Assembly: GCF_019312585.1 (NCBI RefSeq)
Contig: NZ_JAHWDP010000002.1
Location: 496,001 to 560,000, forward strand
Reading direction: 5' to 3'
DNA length: 64,000 nucleotides
From: Halomarinibacterium sedimenti
GTDB taxonomy: Bacteria > Bacteroidota > Bacteroidia > Flavobacteriales > Flavobacteriaceae
The notes under the pieces were generated by a model, which saw nothing but the letters and a program-made list of their open reading frames with translations, was not told the DNA's origin and made no database searches. The position numbers and the translations under genes were made by a program. This document shows, piece by piece, positions 56,329 through 63,701 of this stretch (position 1 is its first letter; each line of letters starts with the position of its first letter).

Positions 56329-57636
56329 CTAGCTTTTTGCGAGTTCTCCGTACAAATCAAAGTCGGAAGCATCTGTAATTTTAATTTGGAAAAAATCACC
56401 GGTTCTCAAATAACCTTCTTCTGCATTTATCAACACTTCATTATCCACATCTGGGCTATCAAATTCAGTTCTTCCCACATAATATCCACCTTCTTTTCTA
56501 TCGATAAGCACACGGAATTCCTTTCCAATTTTTTCCTGATTTAACTCCCAAGAGATCTGCGATTGAATATCCATAATTTCATTGGCACGCTCCATTTTCA
56601 CTTCCTCCGGAACGTCGTCCTCCAAATTGTAAGCATGGGTATTTTCTTCGTGGGAATACGTAAAACAACCCAAGCGTTCAAAACGCATTTCTTGAACCCA
56701 CTGCTTTAAGGTTTGAAAATCTTCTTCGGTTTCGCCGGGATATCCCACAATTAACGTAGTTCTAATAGCCATTTCTGGTACCGCTTCGCGAAATTCTTTC
56801 AGCAATTTTGTTGTTTTCTCTTGAGTTGTTCCGCGGCGCATAGATTTTAGAATACTGTCTGAAATATGCTGCAAGGGAATATCGATATAATTACAAATTT
56901 TAGGTTCGTTACGCATCACTTGCAACACTTCCATAGGAAAGCCTGTGGGAAAGGCATAATGCAAACGAATCCATTCAATACCTTCTACTTTAACAAGCTC
57001 CTTGAGTAATCTAGCTAAATCTCTCTTTTTGTATAAATCCAACCCATAATAGGTTAAATCTTGTGCAATAAGAATAAGTTCTTTTACGCCGTTTGCAGCT
57101 AATTTTTCAGCTTCGATTACCAAATCTTCAATAGGTGTGCTTCGGTGTTTTCCTCGCATGATGGGAATGGCACAAAACGAACAGGGACGATCGCAACCTT
57201 CGGCTATTTTTAAATACGCGTAGTTTTTAGGGGTTGTGGTAAGACGTTCTCCAATAAGCTCGTGTTTGTAATCGGCACCAAGGGCTTTCAATAAACCAGG
57301 TAATTCGGTAGTTCCAAAATACTCATCAACATTTGGGATTTCTTTTTGTAAATCGGGTTTGTATCTTTCCGAAAGGCAGCCAGTCACAAATACTTTATCG
57401 ACCAATCCTTCTTCTTTTTTCTGAACAAATTCCAAAATGGTATTCACACTTTCTTCCTTTGCATTGGCGATGAATCCACAGGTATTAATCACTACAATAT
57501 TGCCTTCCTCTTCGTGAACAACCTCTTTATTATTGGCACGTAGTTGCCCCATGAGCACTTCACTGTCGTAAACATTTTTGGAACAGCCCAAGGTCACTAC
57601 ATTGATTTTGTTCTTCTTTAAACTCTTAGTCCGCAT
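56329..57636 (-). CDS. rimO: Ribosomal protein S12 methylthiotransferase
   Basis: A 435-residue radical-SAM methylthiotransferase that modifies Asp88 of ribosomal protein S12. The N-terminal cluster cysteines are Cys18 (TLGCSKN), Cys53 (NTCGF) and Cys87 (VTGCLSE). The radical-SAM triad is Cys148, Cys152 and Cys155 in CDRPCSFC. A TRAM domain ends the protein (EFRVLIDRKEGGYYVGRTEFD). The start at ATG 57636 is preferred over the longer TTG start at 57660, because a promoter box TATCTTTG (57665-57658) overlaps the latter. Confidence 0.96.
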   Translation of the reverse strand: MRTKSLKKNKINVVTLGCSKNVYDSEVLMGQLRANNKEVVHEEEGNIVVINTCGFIANAKEESVNTILEFVQKKEEGLVDKVFVTGCLSERYKPDLQKEIPNVDEYFGTTELPGLLKALGADYKHELIGERLTTTPKNYAYLKIAEGCDRPCSFCAIPIMRGKHRSTPIEDLVIEAEKLAANGVKELILIAQDLTYYGLDLYKKRDLARLLKELVKVEGIEWIRLHYAFPTGFPMEVLQVMRNEPKICNYIDIPLQHISDSILKSMRRGTTQEKTTKLLKEFREAVPEMAIRTTLIVGYPGETEEDFQTLKQWVQEMRFERLGCFTYSHEENTHAYNLEDDVPEEVKMERANEIMDIQSQISWELNQEKIGKEFRVLIDRKEGGYYVGRTEFDSPDVDNEVLINAEEGYLRTGDFFQIKITDASDFDLYGELAKS

Positions 57637-57657
57637 GGATTCTTTGATTTGAAGCTG

Positions 57658-57665
57658 CAAAGATA
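57658..57665 (-). promoter_or_regulatory. rimO promoter -7 box
   Basis: TATCTTTG on the minus strand fits TAnnTTTG exactly and lies 21 bp before the ATG at 57636. It overlaps the alternative TTG start. Confidence 0.5.
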
Positions 57666-57687
57666 CTTTAAACTATGGAAAGGAAAC

Positions 57688-58275
57688 CTATTTAGGCTTG
57701 TAATACAATTCTAAAATGGATGCAAGTGGTTTTTTACCTAATAAAACTGCATCTATTTCTTTTTGAACACTTTTAGGAAGTAAGGGTGCTAATGGTTGAG
57801 GCACTTTGGGGATTTTTGGAAAATTCTCTTCCAATTTTTTATCCCACTCTGGATAGTATTTTTCTAAATCGTCTGGATAAACCATTTTACGTTTAGTCCC
57901 TTCGTCTGCAGCTTTAAACGGCATAGAAATATTTAAATAGCCGTAATCATCGGTAAGTTGTTCGCCCGGATGAATATCTCTAATGGCTATTTCAAAATCG
58001 TAGGCCGTGGAAAGACAATTGGATTTAAAACTATGATTTACAAATCGTCCATGATCCCAGCAAAGCACAAAGTTCCCGCTGCTATTTCGAAAGCTATATG
58101 TTTCTAAGATATCTTGGTACAATTCATTCATTTTCTGAAATTGCTTTGGAGTAAAAGTTCTGTCTAATTCGTCAAGTACCCAAGTAATAGTGCCCGCGGG
58201 AATAAACTGAGTGGCTACAACACCGTGACCAATTTCATCGTTGATAAAGCTCAACTCGGTATGTGGATGAATCAT
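57688..58275 (-). CDS. SET-domain protein, putative protein-lysine methyltransferase
   Basis: A 195-residue single-domain protein. GHGVVATQFIPAGTITWV opens the SET fold, GRFVNHSFKSNC (FVNHS at 78-82) is the SAM- and substrate-binding NHS motif, and GEQLTDDYGYLN (LTDDYG at 107-112) is the ELTxDYG signature. SET methyltransferases are chiefly eukaryotic histone enzymes, though bacterial forms that modify chromatin-like or ribosomal proteins are known. The target here is unknown. It lies 24 bp after ftsY on the same strand. Confidence 0.85.
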   Translation of the reverse strand: MIHPHTELSFINDEIGHGVVATQFIPAGTITWVLDELDRTFTPKQFQKMNELYQDILETYSFRNSSGNFVLCWDHGRFVNHSFKSNCLSTAYDFEIAIRDIHPGEQLTDDYGYLNISMPFKAADEGTKRKMVYPDDLEKYYPEWDKKLEENFPKIPKVPQPLAPLLPKSVQKEIDAVLLGKKPLASILELYYKPK

Positions 58276-58299
58276 AAAGTGAATTAATTTTAAGCGAAG

Positions 58300-59253
58300 T
58301 TACTTAAAAAAAGAATCCACAAACTCAAACTTATTAAAAACTTGAAGGTCTTCTATTCCTTCTCCCACACCAATATATTTTACAGGAATTTGAAACTGAT
58401 CGCTAATTCCAATTACCACACCCCCTTTGGCAGTTCCATCCAATTTAGTGACTGCAAGGGAGGTCACCTCTGTGGCTGCAGTAAATTGTTTGGCTTGTTC
58501 AAATGCATTTTGTCCCGTAGAACCATCCAACACTAATAATACATCATGGGGTGCATTTACCACTACTTTTTGCATCACCCGTTTTACCTTAGTAAGCTCG
58601 TTCATTAAATTCACTTTATTGTGTAAACGACCAGCGGTATCAATAATTACCACATCTGCATCTTGATTCACCGCACTTTCTAATGTATCGAAAGCAACAC
58701 TTGCTGGATCACTTCCCATACTCTGTTTTACTATGGGAACATCGGTTCTATCTGCCCAGATTTGAAGTTGATCAATCGCGGCAGCACGAAAGGTATCGGC
58801 AGCACCTAACACTACTTTTTTTCCTGCTTTTTTAAATTGATAGGCAAGTTTTCCAATGGTTGTGGTTTTTCCAACACCATTTACTCCTACCACCATAATT
58901 ACATACGGTTTTTTTCCTTCAGGAATTGCAAATTCTGTCGCTTCACCTGTATTGGTTTCACTTAAAAGTCCCGCTATTTCCTCTCTTAGAATTTGATTTA
59001 ATTCTTCAGTTCCCAAATACTTATCTTTAGCTACTCGAGCTTCTATACGCTCAATTACTTTTAGAGTTGTATTTACACCAACATCACTAGACACTAATAC
59101 TTCTTCTAAATTATCAAGGACATCGTCATCTACTTTACTTTTACCGGCAACAGCCTTGGAAAGTTTATCGAGGAAAGTGTTTTTAGATTTCTCTAGACCT
59201 TTATCAAGTGTTTCCTTTTTTTCTTTGGAAAATATTTTTTTAAAAAAACTCAT
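58300..59253 (-). CDS. ftsY: Signal recognition particle receptor FtsY
   Basis: A 317-residue SRP-type GTPase that docks ribosome-nascent-chain complexes to the membrane. The helical N domain is about 20-100. G motifs are GVNGVGKT (123-130), DTFRAAAIDQL, DTAGRLHNKVNLM and TKLDGTAKGG, and the C-terminus closes with YIGVGEGIEDLQVF. There is only a short acidic/basic N-terminal A region, as usual in this phylum. A terminator-like hairpin precedes it, after DUF4295. Confidence 0.97.
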   Translation of the reverse strand: MSFFKKIFSKEKKETLDKGLEKSKNTFLDKLSKAVAGKSKVDDDVLDNLEEVLVSSDVGVNTTLKVIERIEARVAKDKYLGTEELNQILREEIAGLLSETNTGEATEFAIPEGKKPYVIMVVGVNGVGKTTTIGKLAYQFKKAGKKVVLGAADTFRAAAIDQLQIWADRTDVPIVKQSMGSDPASVAFDTLESAVNQDADVVIIDTAGRLHNKVNLMNELTKVKRVMQKVVVNAPHDVLLVLDGSTGQNAFEQAKQFTAATEVTSLAVTKLDGTAKGGVVIGISDQFQIPVKYIGVGEGIEDLQVFNKFEFVDSFFK

Positions 59254-59303
59254 GTATTTGAAATGAGATTATGTTTTGTTAAAGCAATCATCAAAAATAC
59301 AAA

Positions 59304-59329
59304 AAGCCACCTTCGTAAAAAAGTGGCTT
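59304..59329 (-). terminator. Terminator/attenuator between DUF4295 and ftsY
   Basis: AAGCCAC and GTGGCTT make a 7-bp stem with a 12-nt loop. On the minus strand it is followed by TTTTTGTATTTTTG. It lies 22 bp after the DUF4295 stop, so ftsY transcription may be separate or reduced. Confidence 0.7.
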
Positions 59330-59351
59330 CAGGTATATATTGTACGGTTGA

Positions 59352-59504
59352 TTATTGTTTGTTCAACCAGTCGTTTACTGCTTCTGGTGCCATAATAGCT
59401 TCCACAAAGGTATAAGCTCCAGTCTTTGGCGACTTTACCATTTTTATTGCTTTTGTTAAACGCTTAGATCCGGTTTGTAACGTTGCTACTGATTTCTTTG
59501 CCAT
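59352..59504 (-). CDS. DUF4295 small protein
   Basis: A 50-residue protein read from the ATG at 59504; it is too short for typical ORF lists. It begins MAKKSVATLQTGSKRLTKA, is strongly basic in its first half and ends APEAVNDWLNKQ. DUF4295 is found in Bacteroidota next to rpmG and rpmB, exactly as here. It may be a ribosome-associated or assembly protein; that role is inferred from position and charge. The gap to rpmG is 12 bp. Confidence 0.85.
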   Translation of the reverse strand: MAKKSVATLQTGSKRLTKAIKMVKSPKTGAYTFVEAIMAPEAVNDWLNKQ

Positions 59505-59516
59505 GACGCTCTATTT

Positions 59517-59699
59517 TTACTTGATTTCTTTATGAACAGTCATTTTCTTCAAGATTGGGTTGAATTTCTTCAACTCCATTCTATCTGGAGTGTTCTTTTT
59601 ATTTTTGGTAGTGATATAGCGAGAAGTTCCTGGCATACCACTTTCTTTATGCTCTGTGCATTCTAAGATTACTTGAACTCTGTTTCCTTTTTTAGCCAT
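59517..59699 (-). CDS. rpmG: 50S ribosomal protein L33
   Basis: A 60-residue ribosomal protein. [20 protein letters not shown] is the start; [21 protein letters not shown] matches the conserved core. The CxxC zinc pair found in some L33 forms is absent, so this is the zinc-free type. It lies 26 bp after rpmB. Confidence 0.95.
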   Translation of the reverse strand: MAKKGNRVQVILECTEHKESGMPGTSRYITTKNKKNTPDRMELKKFNPILKKMTVHKEIK

Positions 59700-59725
59700 T
59701 GTAAATAGACTTTATGGTTATGCAA

Positions 59726-59965
59726 TTACTTTGAAAGATGACCGTTTGCACGAGCTTCTTTAATCACTGCAGAAATTCCTTTTTTGTTAATATTTTTCAT
59801 TGCCGAAGTAGAAACACGTAATGTAATCCACTTATCTTCTTCAGGAATATAAAAACGCTTCTTAACCAAGTTAACGTTAAACTTACGCTTGGTTTTGTTC
59901 ATCGCGTGGGATACGTTGTTTCCAACCATCGCCTTTTTTCCAGTTAGCTCACAAACTCTTGACAT
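59726..59965 (-). CDS. rpmB: 50S ribosomal protein L28
   Basis: A 79-residue ribosomal protein. MSRVCELTGKKAMVGNNVSH is the conserved N-terminus, followed by RKFNVNLVKKRFYIPEEDKW. It heads the operon rpmB, rpmG, DUF4295 and has a consensus promoter. Confidence 0.96.
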   Translation of the reverse strand: MSRVCELTGKKAMVGNNVSHAMNKTKRKFNVNLVKKRFYIPEEDKWITLRVSTSAMKNINKKGISAVIKEARANGHLSK

Positions 59966-60000
59966 AACCTAATTTTTGATAGTTATTTTTAAACAGGGTG

Positions 60001-60031
60001 CAAATTTAATAAAATTAATTGTGGTGTACAA
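60001..60031 (-). promoter_or_regulatory. Promoter of the rpmB operon
   Basis: On the minus strand TTG (60031-60029), a 20-bp spacer and TAAATTTG (60008-60001) match the Bacteroidota -33/-7 consensus. The transcript should start near 59994, giving a leader of about 30 nt. Confidence 0.78.
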
Positions 60032-60041
60032 CAAAAGAAAT

Positions 60042-61289
60042 TTAGTTTTTTGAAATTTCTTTTAGAAGCATTTCAAAAGCCTTATTTACCGACTTTCTAA
60101 TAACGCGTTCACGTGCTTTCCCAAAGAGAAATTTTTCCGAAACAACACCGCTAGGGCCAGCAATAGCAATGCATACCGTACCCACCTCATCATCGCCATC
60201 GCCCTTACTAGGTCCTGCAATCCCTGTAGTCGCAACAGCATAATCACTTTTAAATATTTTTGTGGATTGGATTGCCATCGCCTCTGCAACTGGAATACTT
60301 ACCACATTATGCTTTTTTATAAGCGCTGCATCTACCCCTAAAATCGAAGTTTTTAACTCGGTTGCATACGGTATAATACTTCCTCTATAAAAACTGGAAA
60401 CCCCAGCCAATTGGGTAATTTCTTCGGCAATAGCGCCTCCTGTACAGCTTTCGGCTAAACTTAAGGTCTTTCCTTGTTTAATTAATAAAGAACCTATTCT
60501 ATCGACCACCGAAGTTTCTTCTTCAAAACCAATGGCAATATCTTTTAATTTTTCTACAAGTTCGTCCATTAATATATCAACGTCCTCTTTTACTCTTACC
60601 TCATCATTACTTTTTGAGGATAATCTTAGTCGGACTCTTCCCATAGAAGGCAAATACGCTAACTTTATATGTTTGGGCAATCCATCTTCCCATTCTTCAA
60701 TTCTTTCGGCAATGGCGCTTTCGCCCAATCCGTAGGTAAGTAAGGTTTTATGGTAGATAAAGGGTCGCTGGAAATGTTCAATTACTTTCGGAAAGACTTT
60801 TTCCGTGAGTAAATATTTCATTTCATAGGGCACACCAGGCATCGAAACAAACACCACGCCGTCTTTTTCCATCCACATACCTGGAGCGGTTCCGTGTTCA
60901 TTCAAAAGAATTGTCGCTTTTGAAGGAACCAAAGCTTGATCCAAATTCATTTGAGTAGGTGTTTTCTGAAAATACTTATCGAATAAATACTGAATATGCT
61001 TTTTAGTTACGGCATCTTCCACCAATGTATCCTCAAAAAATTCGCAAAAACATTGTTTTGTAATGTCGTCTTTGGTAGGCCCTAAACCCCCCGTAACTAA
61101 AACTAAATCGGCTCTTTGTGAAGCCTCTTTAAAGGTGGAAAGGATATGCTCTCTGTCGTCTTGAATGGAAGTAATTTGATGCACCTGCACCCCAATTTTA
61201 TTGAGTTGCTGACTTATAAAAGCCGAATTGGTATCTACAATTTGGCCTATGAGAATTTCATCACCAATGGTAATTATTTCGGCAAGCAT
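60042..61289 (-). CDS. cinA: CinA family nicotinamide-nucleotide amidase/competence-damage protein
   Basis: A 415-residue two-domain protein. The N-terminal molybdopterin-binding-like domain (about 1-170) has ITIGDEILIGQIVDTNSAF and VTGGLGPTKDD. The C-terminal CinA domain (about 255-415) has LSLAESCTGGAIAEEI and ATTGIAGPSKGDGDDEVGTV. In other bacteria the C domain deamidates NMN to recycle NAD, and the N domain has ADP-ribose hydrolase activity. Its start immediately follows the Hpt stop codon (no spacer). Confidence 0.95.
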   Translation of the reverse strand: MLAEIITIGDEILIGQIVDTNSAFISQQLNKIGVQVHQITSIQDDREHILSTFKEASQRADLVLVTGGLGPTKDDITKQCFCEFFEDTLVEDAVTKKHIQYLFDKYFQKTPTQMNLDQALVPSKATILLNEHGTAPGMWMEKDGVVFVSMPGVPYEMKYLLTEKVFPKVIEHFQRPFIYHKTLLTYGLGESAIAERIEEWEDGLPKHIKLAYLPSMGRVRLRLSSKSNDEVRVKEDVDILMDELVEKLKDIAIGFEEETSVVDRIGSLLIKQGKTLSLAESCTGGAIAEEITQLAGVSSFYRGSIIPYATELKTSILGVDAALIKKHNVVSIPVAEAMAIQSTKIFKSDYAVATTGIAGPSKGDGDDEVGTVCIAIAGPSGVVSEKFLFGKARERVIRKSVNKAFEMLLKEISKN

Positions 61290-61631
61290 TTATAGGGCGA
61301 AGTCTTTTTTAAGCTGTTCAAAAACTTTGTGCAGGGTGGTGTTTACTTTTTCTACCGTGTCTTGTATGGCACTTTTATTTTTGGATGATCGCGTCCAGGT
61401 TTCAATAGCTGTAATATCCTTTAATAAATCGATACCAAACATTTCGATATTGGGCTTCATTTTATGAGCAAATTGATAGGCCAATTCTCTGTTGTCATTT
61501 TCCACTGCTCCTACTAGCGCTTCTAAATCTGGTGGGATTTCAGTTAAAAAAGTTTCGGCTACTACTGCCATAAAATCTTGGTCGTCACCAGCTATTTCTT
61601 TTAAACTATCTACTGAATATATTGTACTCAT
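61290..61631 (-). CDS. Stand-alone Hpt (histidine phosphotransfer) domain protein
   Basis: A 113-residue four-helix protein. The phospho-acceptor His is in AYQFAHKMKPNIEMFG, the classic HxLKGxxxxxG site. DFMAVVAETFLTEIPPDLEAL forms the preceding helix. Such proteins relay phosphate between a hybrid kinase and a response regulator, but no kinase or receiver gene adjoins it. It is packed tightly between the FAH hydrolase (1-bp gap) and cinA (0 bp) in one operon. Confidence 0.88.
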   Translation of the reverse strand: MSTIYSVDSLKEIAGDDQDFMAVVAETFLTEIPPDLEALVGAVENDNRELAYQFAHKMKPNIEMFGIDLLKDITAIETWTRSSKNKSAIQDTVEKVNTTLHKVFEQLKKDFAL

Positions 61632-61632
61632 A

Positions 61633-62244
61633 TTATTTAACTTTTATTGAAAAAAGCTCTTTGCTTTCTATGTATCCTTTTAAAACATCATTGGGTGCTA
61701 CCCTGCCAACACCTGCGGGCGTACCGGTAAATATAATATCTCCTATCTTTAATGTGAAATATTTTGAAACATATTCGATTAACTCATCAATTTTCCACAA
61801 CATAAAGGAGGTATTCCCCTTTTGAACCACCTCGCCATTCTTTTGAAGGCTAAAGTTAATATCATTACTATCCTTAAACGAATCTTTAGGTAAAAAATTA
61901 CCTATCACGGCAGCACCATCAAAGGATTTTGCTTTTTCCCAAGGCAATCCTTTTTCTTTTAATTTACTTTGAAGATCCCGTGCGGTAAAATCAATGCCCA
62001 ATCCTATTTCATCATAATACTTATGCGCAAATTTTTTATCGATGTACTTCCCAATCTTATTAATTTTTACCAAAACCTCTACCTCGTGGTGAATGTCTTG
62101 CGAAAATTCAGGAATTATAAAAGGGTTGTTCTTTAATAATACCGCCGAATCTGGTTTGATAAACACAACAGGCTCTGTGGGCCTTTCATTTTTGAGTTCT
62201 GCAATATGCTCTGTATAATTTCTTCCTATGCAAATAATCTTCAT
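61633..62244 (-). CDS. Fumarylacetoacetate hydrolase family protein
   Basis: A 203-residue FAH-fold enzyme. GRNYTEHIAELKNERPTEPV opens the fold; metal-binding Glu residues are in HHEVEVLVKI and later IGLGIDFTARDLQ. GDIIFTGTPAGVGRV is the C-terminal signature. Short FAH proteins such as this are acylpyruvate hydrolases or oxaloacetate decarboxylases in other organisms; which applies here cannot be read from the sequence. It lies in the operon exonuclease-FAH-Hpt-cinA. Confidence 0.9.
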   Translation of the reverse strand: MKIICIGRNYTEHIAELKNERPTEPVVFIKPDSAVLLKNNPFIIPEFSQDIHHEVEVLVKINKIGKYIDKKFAHKYYDEIGLGIDFTARDLQSKLKEKGLPWEKAKSFDGAAVIGNFLPKDSFKDSNDINFSLQKNGEVVQKGNTSFMLWKIDELIEYVSKYFTLKIGDIIFTGTPAGVGRVAPNDVLKGYIESKELFSIKVK

Positions 62245-62255
62245 TATTCGGAAAA

Positions 62256-63029
62256 TTATTGTTTCGTATTCAGTTTACGTAATTTCACTCGAGTGAGCAC
62301 CTTCTTTGTGTACAGCGGAAAATCTGCATTTAACAACCAGCCAAAATAGCCCGGTTCTTTATCCAACACCTCTTCTACCAACGTTCCTTTATGTTTTCCG
62401 AAGTTAAACACCTCTTCTCCATCCTTATTATACCCAATAAATCCTGCAAAATCGGCAAATTCACGATGCGAACTGAAATCGGCTAAAAAATTAATATCAT
62501 TTTCAAGTTCCTCATATTTTGAAAGTTGCGCTTTTAGCACTTCGTAGGTTGCCATAGTATCGGCTTCGGCACTATGCGCATTATCTAGGTTTTTATCGCA
62601 ATAAAATTTATAGGCCGCTTCCAGAGTTCGTTTTTCCATTTTATGAAAAATCGTTTGCACATCTACTGATAGTGCCTTTTTCATATCAAAATCAATATCG
62701 GCGCGAAGCATTTCTTCCGCCAATAACGGAATATCAAATCGGTTGCTATTAAATCCGCCTAAGTCGCTATCCTTTATTAATTGAAACACTTTGGGCGCTA
62801 ATTCTTTAAAGGTGGGCTCGTTGGCGACCATCTCGTCTGTAATACCGTGGATGGCACTAACCACAGGCGGAATGGGCATTTCTGGATTTACTCGCCACGT
62901 GTGGCTTTCTTTATTTCCGTTAGGGAAAACCTTTAAGATAGAAATTTCCACAATACGGTCGCTTGCCACATTAACCCCTGTGGTTTCAAGGTCGAAAAAG
63001 CAAATAGGTTTTTTTAAGTTTAACTCCAT
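62256..63029 (-). CDS. DEDDh 3'-5' exonuclease (DNA polymerase III epsilon-like)
   Basis: A 257-residue exonuclease. Exo I is CFFDLETTGVN (Asp13, Glu15), Exo II is GFNSNRFDIPLLAEE and Exo III is HSAEADTMATY (about 153-158), the DEDDh pattern. Residues about 200-250 (FGKHKGTLVEEVLDKEPGYFGWLL) match the DUF3820-like motif also found as a separate gene at 36834-37052. It heads the operon with FAH, Hpt and cinA. Its promoter box TATTTTTG is at 63053-63046. Confidence 0.92.
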   Translation of the reverse strand: MELNLKKPICFFDLETTGVNVASDRIVEISILKVFPNGNKESHTWRVNPEMPIPPVVSAIHGITDEMVANEPTFKELAPKVFQLIKDSDLGGFNSNRFDIPLLAEEMLRADIDFDMKKALSVDVQTIFHKMEKRTLEAAYKFYCDKNLDNAHSAEADTMATYEVLKAQLSKYEELENDINFLADFSSHREFADFAGFIGYNKDGEEVFNFGKHKGTLVEEVLDKEPGYFGWLLNADFPLYTKKVLTRVKLRKLNTKQ

Positions 63030-63037
63030 GGTATGAT

Positions 63038-63068
63038 TTGTGTTACAAAAATAGGAATACTATCTTCG
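63038..63068 (+). promoter_or_regulatory. Promoter of the glutaredoxin-like gene; overlaps divergent exonuclease promoter
   Basis: TTG (63038-63040), a 20-bp spacer and TATCTTCG (63061-63068, one base off consensus) point right; the ATG at 63078 follows within 10 bp. On the minus strand TATTTTTG (63053-63046) points left to the exonuclease. Both promoters share a 48-bp gap. Confidence 0.55.
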
Positions 63069-63077
63069 TTTTTTGGT

Positions 63078-63701
63078 ATGAACAGACAACTAATTCTATT
63101 TTTTACGCTATTCATGTACGTTCTTGGGTTTTCGCAACAAGACAAAGTTGTGGTTACCGAAAAGAAAAATGGAAAACGCGTAGTACTCATGGCTGAAAAT
63201 AAAACAGCCGACACCCTAAATGTATTTATTATGCTTACCGCACAGGGTTATCGTCGCAGTGCAGACCGTCCCGTGGTCATGAACATTCCTCCTCACAAAA
63301 AGGTGCATGTGATGACCTTGATTGAAATGGAAGACCAAGAGTCGAGCTATACGTACAATCTTATTGTAAACGAAAATCTTGACAACAGCCTTACCCTTGA
63401 ACCTGAAGAAGAGGTCGTGGATATTGAAAATGTATTAAAAGACAAAGTGGTGGTATTTTCTAAAACCGATTGCAAAAAATGTGATAATCTATCTGCATTT
63501 TTGTTTAGAGATCAAATAAATCATCGCAATTTTAATATTGATGAAGACCCTAAACTTTACCGGCAGTTTATGAATTTTATCGATAAGGAATTACAAGAAA
63601 CCACCAAGATTCGGTTTCCTGTGATTTGGAATAAAACCTATACCATTTTTGGGTATGATGATTTAGAAAAAACCATTGAAGAAATTTCCAAAAACAATTA
63701 A
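63078..63701 (+). CDS. Exported protein with glutaredoxin-like domain
   Basis: A 207-residue protein. The ATG at 63078 is preferred to 63033 because it begins directly at the signal peptide (MNRQLILFFTLFMYVLGFSQ) and lies after the promoter. Residues about 25-105 form a beta domain; residues about 125-205 look like a glutaredoxin fold with the CxxC motif FSKTDCKKCDNL, a KIRFPVIWN cis-proline segment and a C-terminal helix. As it is exported, it may act in periplasmic thiol exchange. I know no assigned role for this domain pair. Confidence 0.78.
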   Translation: MNRQLILFFTLFMYVLGFSQQDKVVVTEKKNGKRVVLMAENKTADTLNVFIMLTAQGYRRSADRPVVMNIPPHKKVHVMTLIEMEDQESSYTYNLIVNENLDNSLTLEPEEEVVDIENVLKDKVVVFSKTDCKKCDNLSAFLFRDQINHRNFNIDEDPKLYRQFMNFIDKELQETTKIRFPVIWNKTYTIFGYDDLEKTIEEISKNN

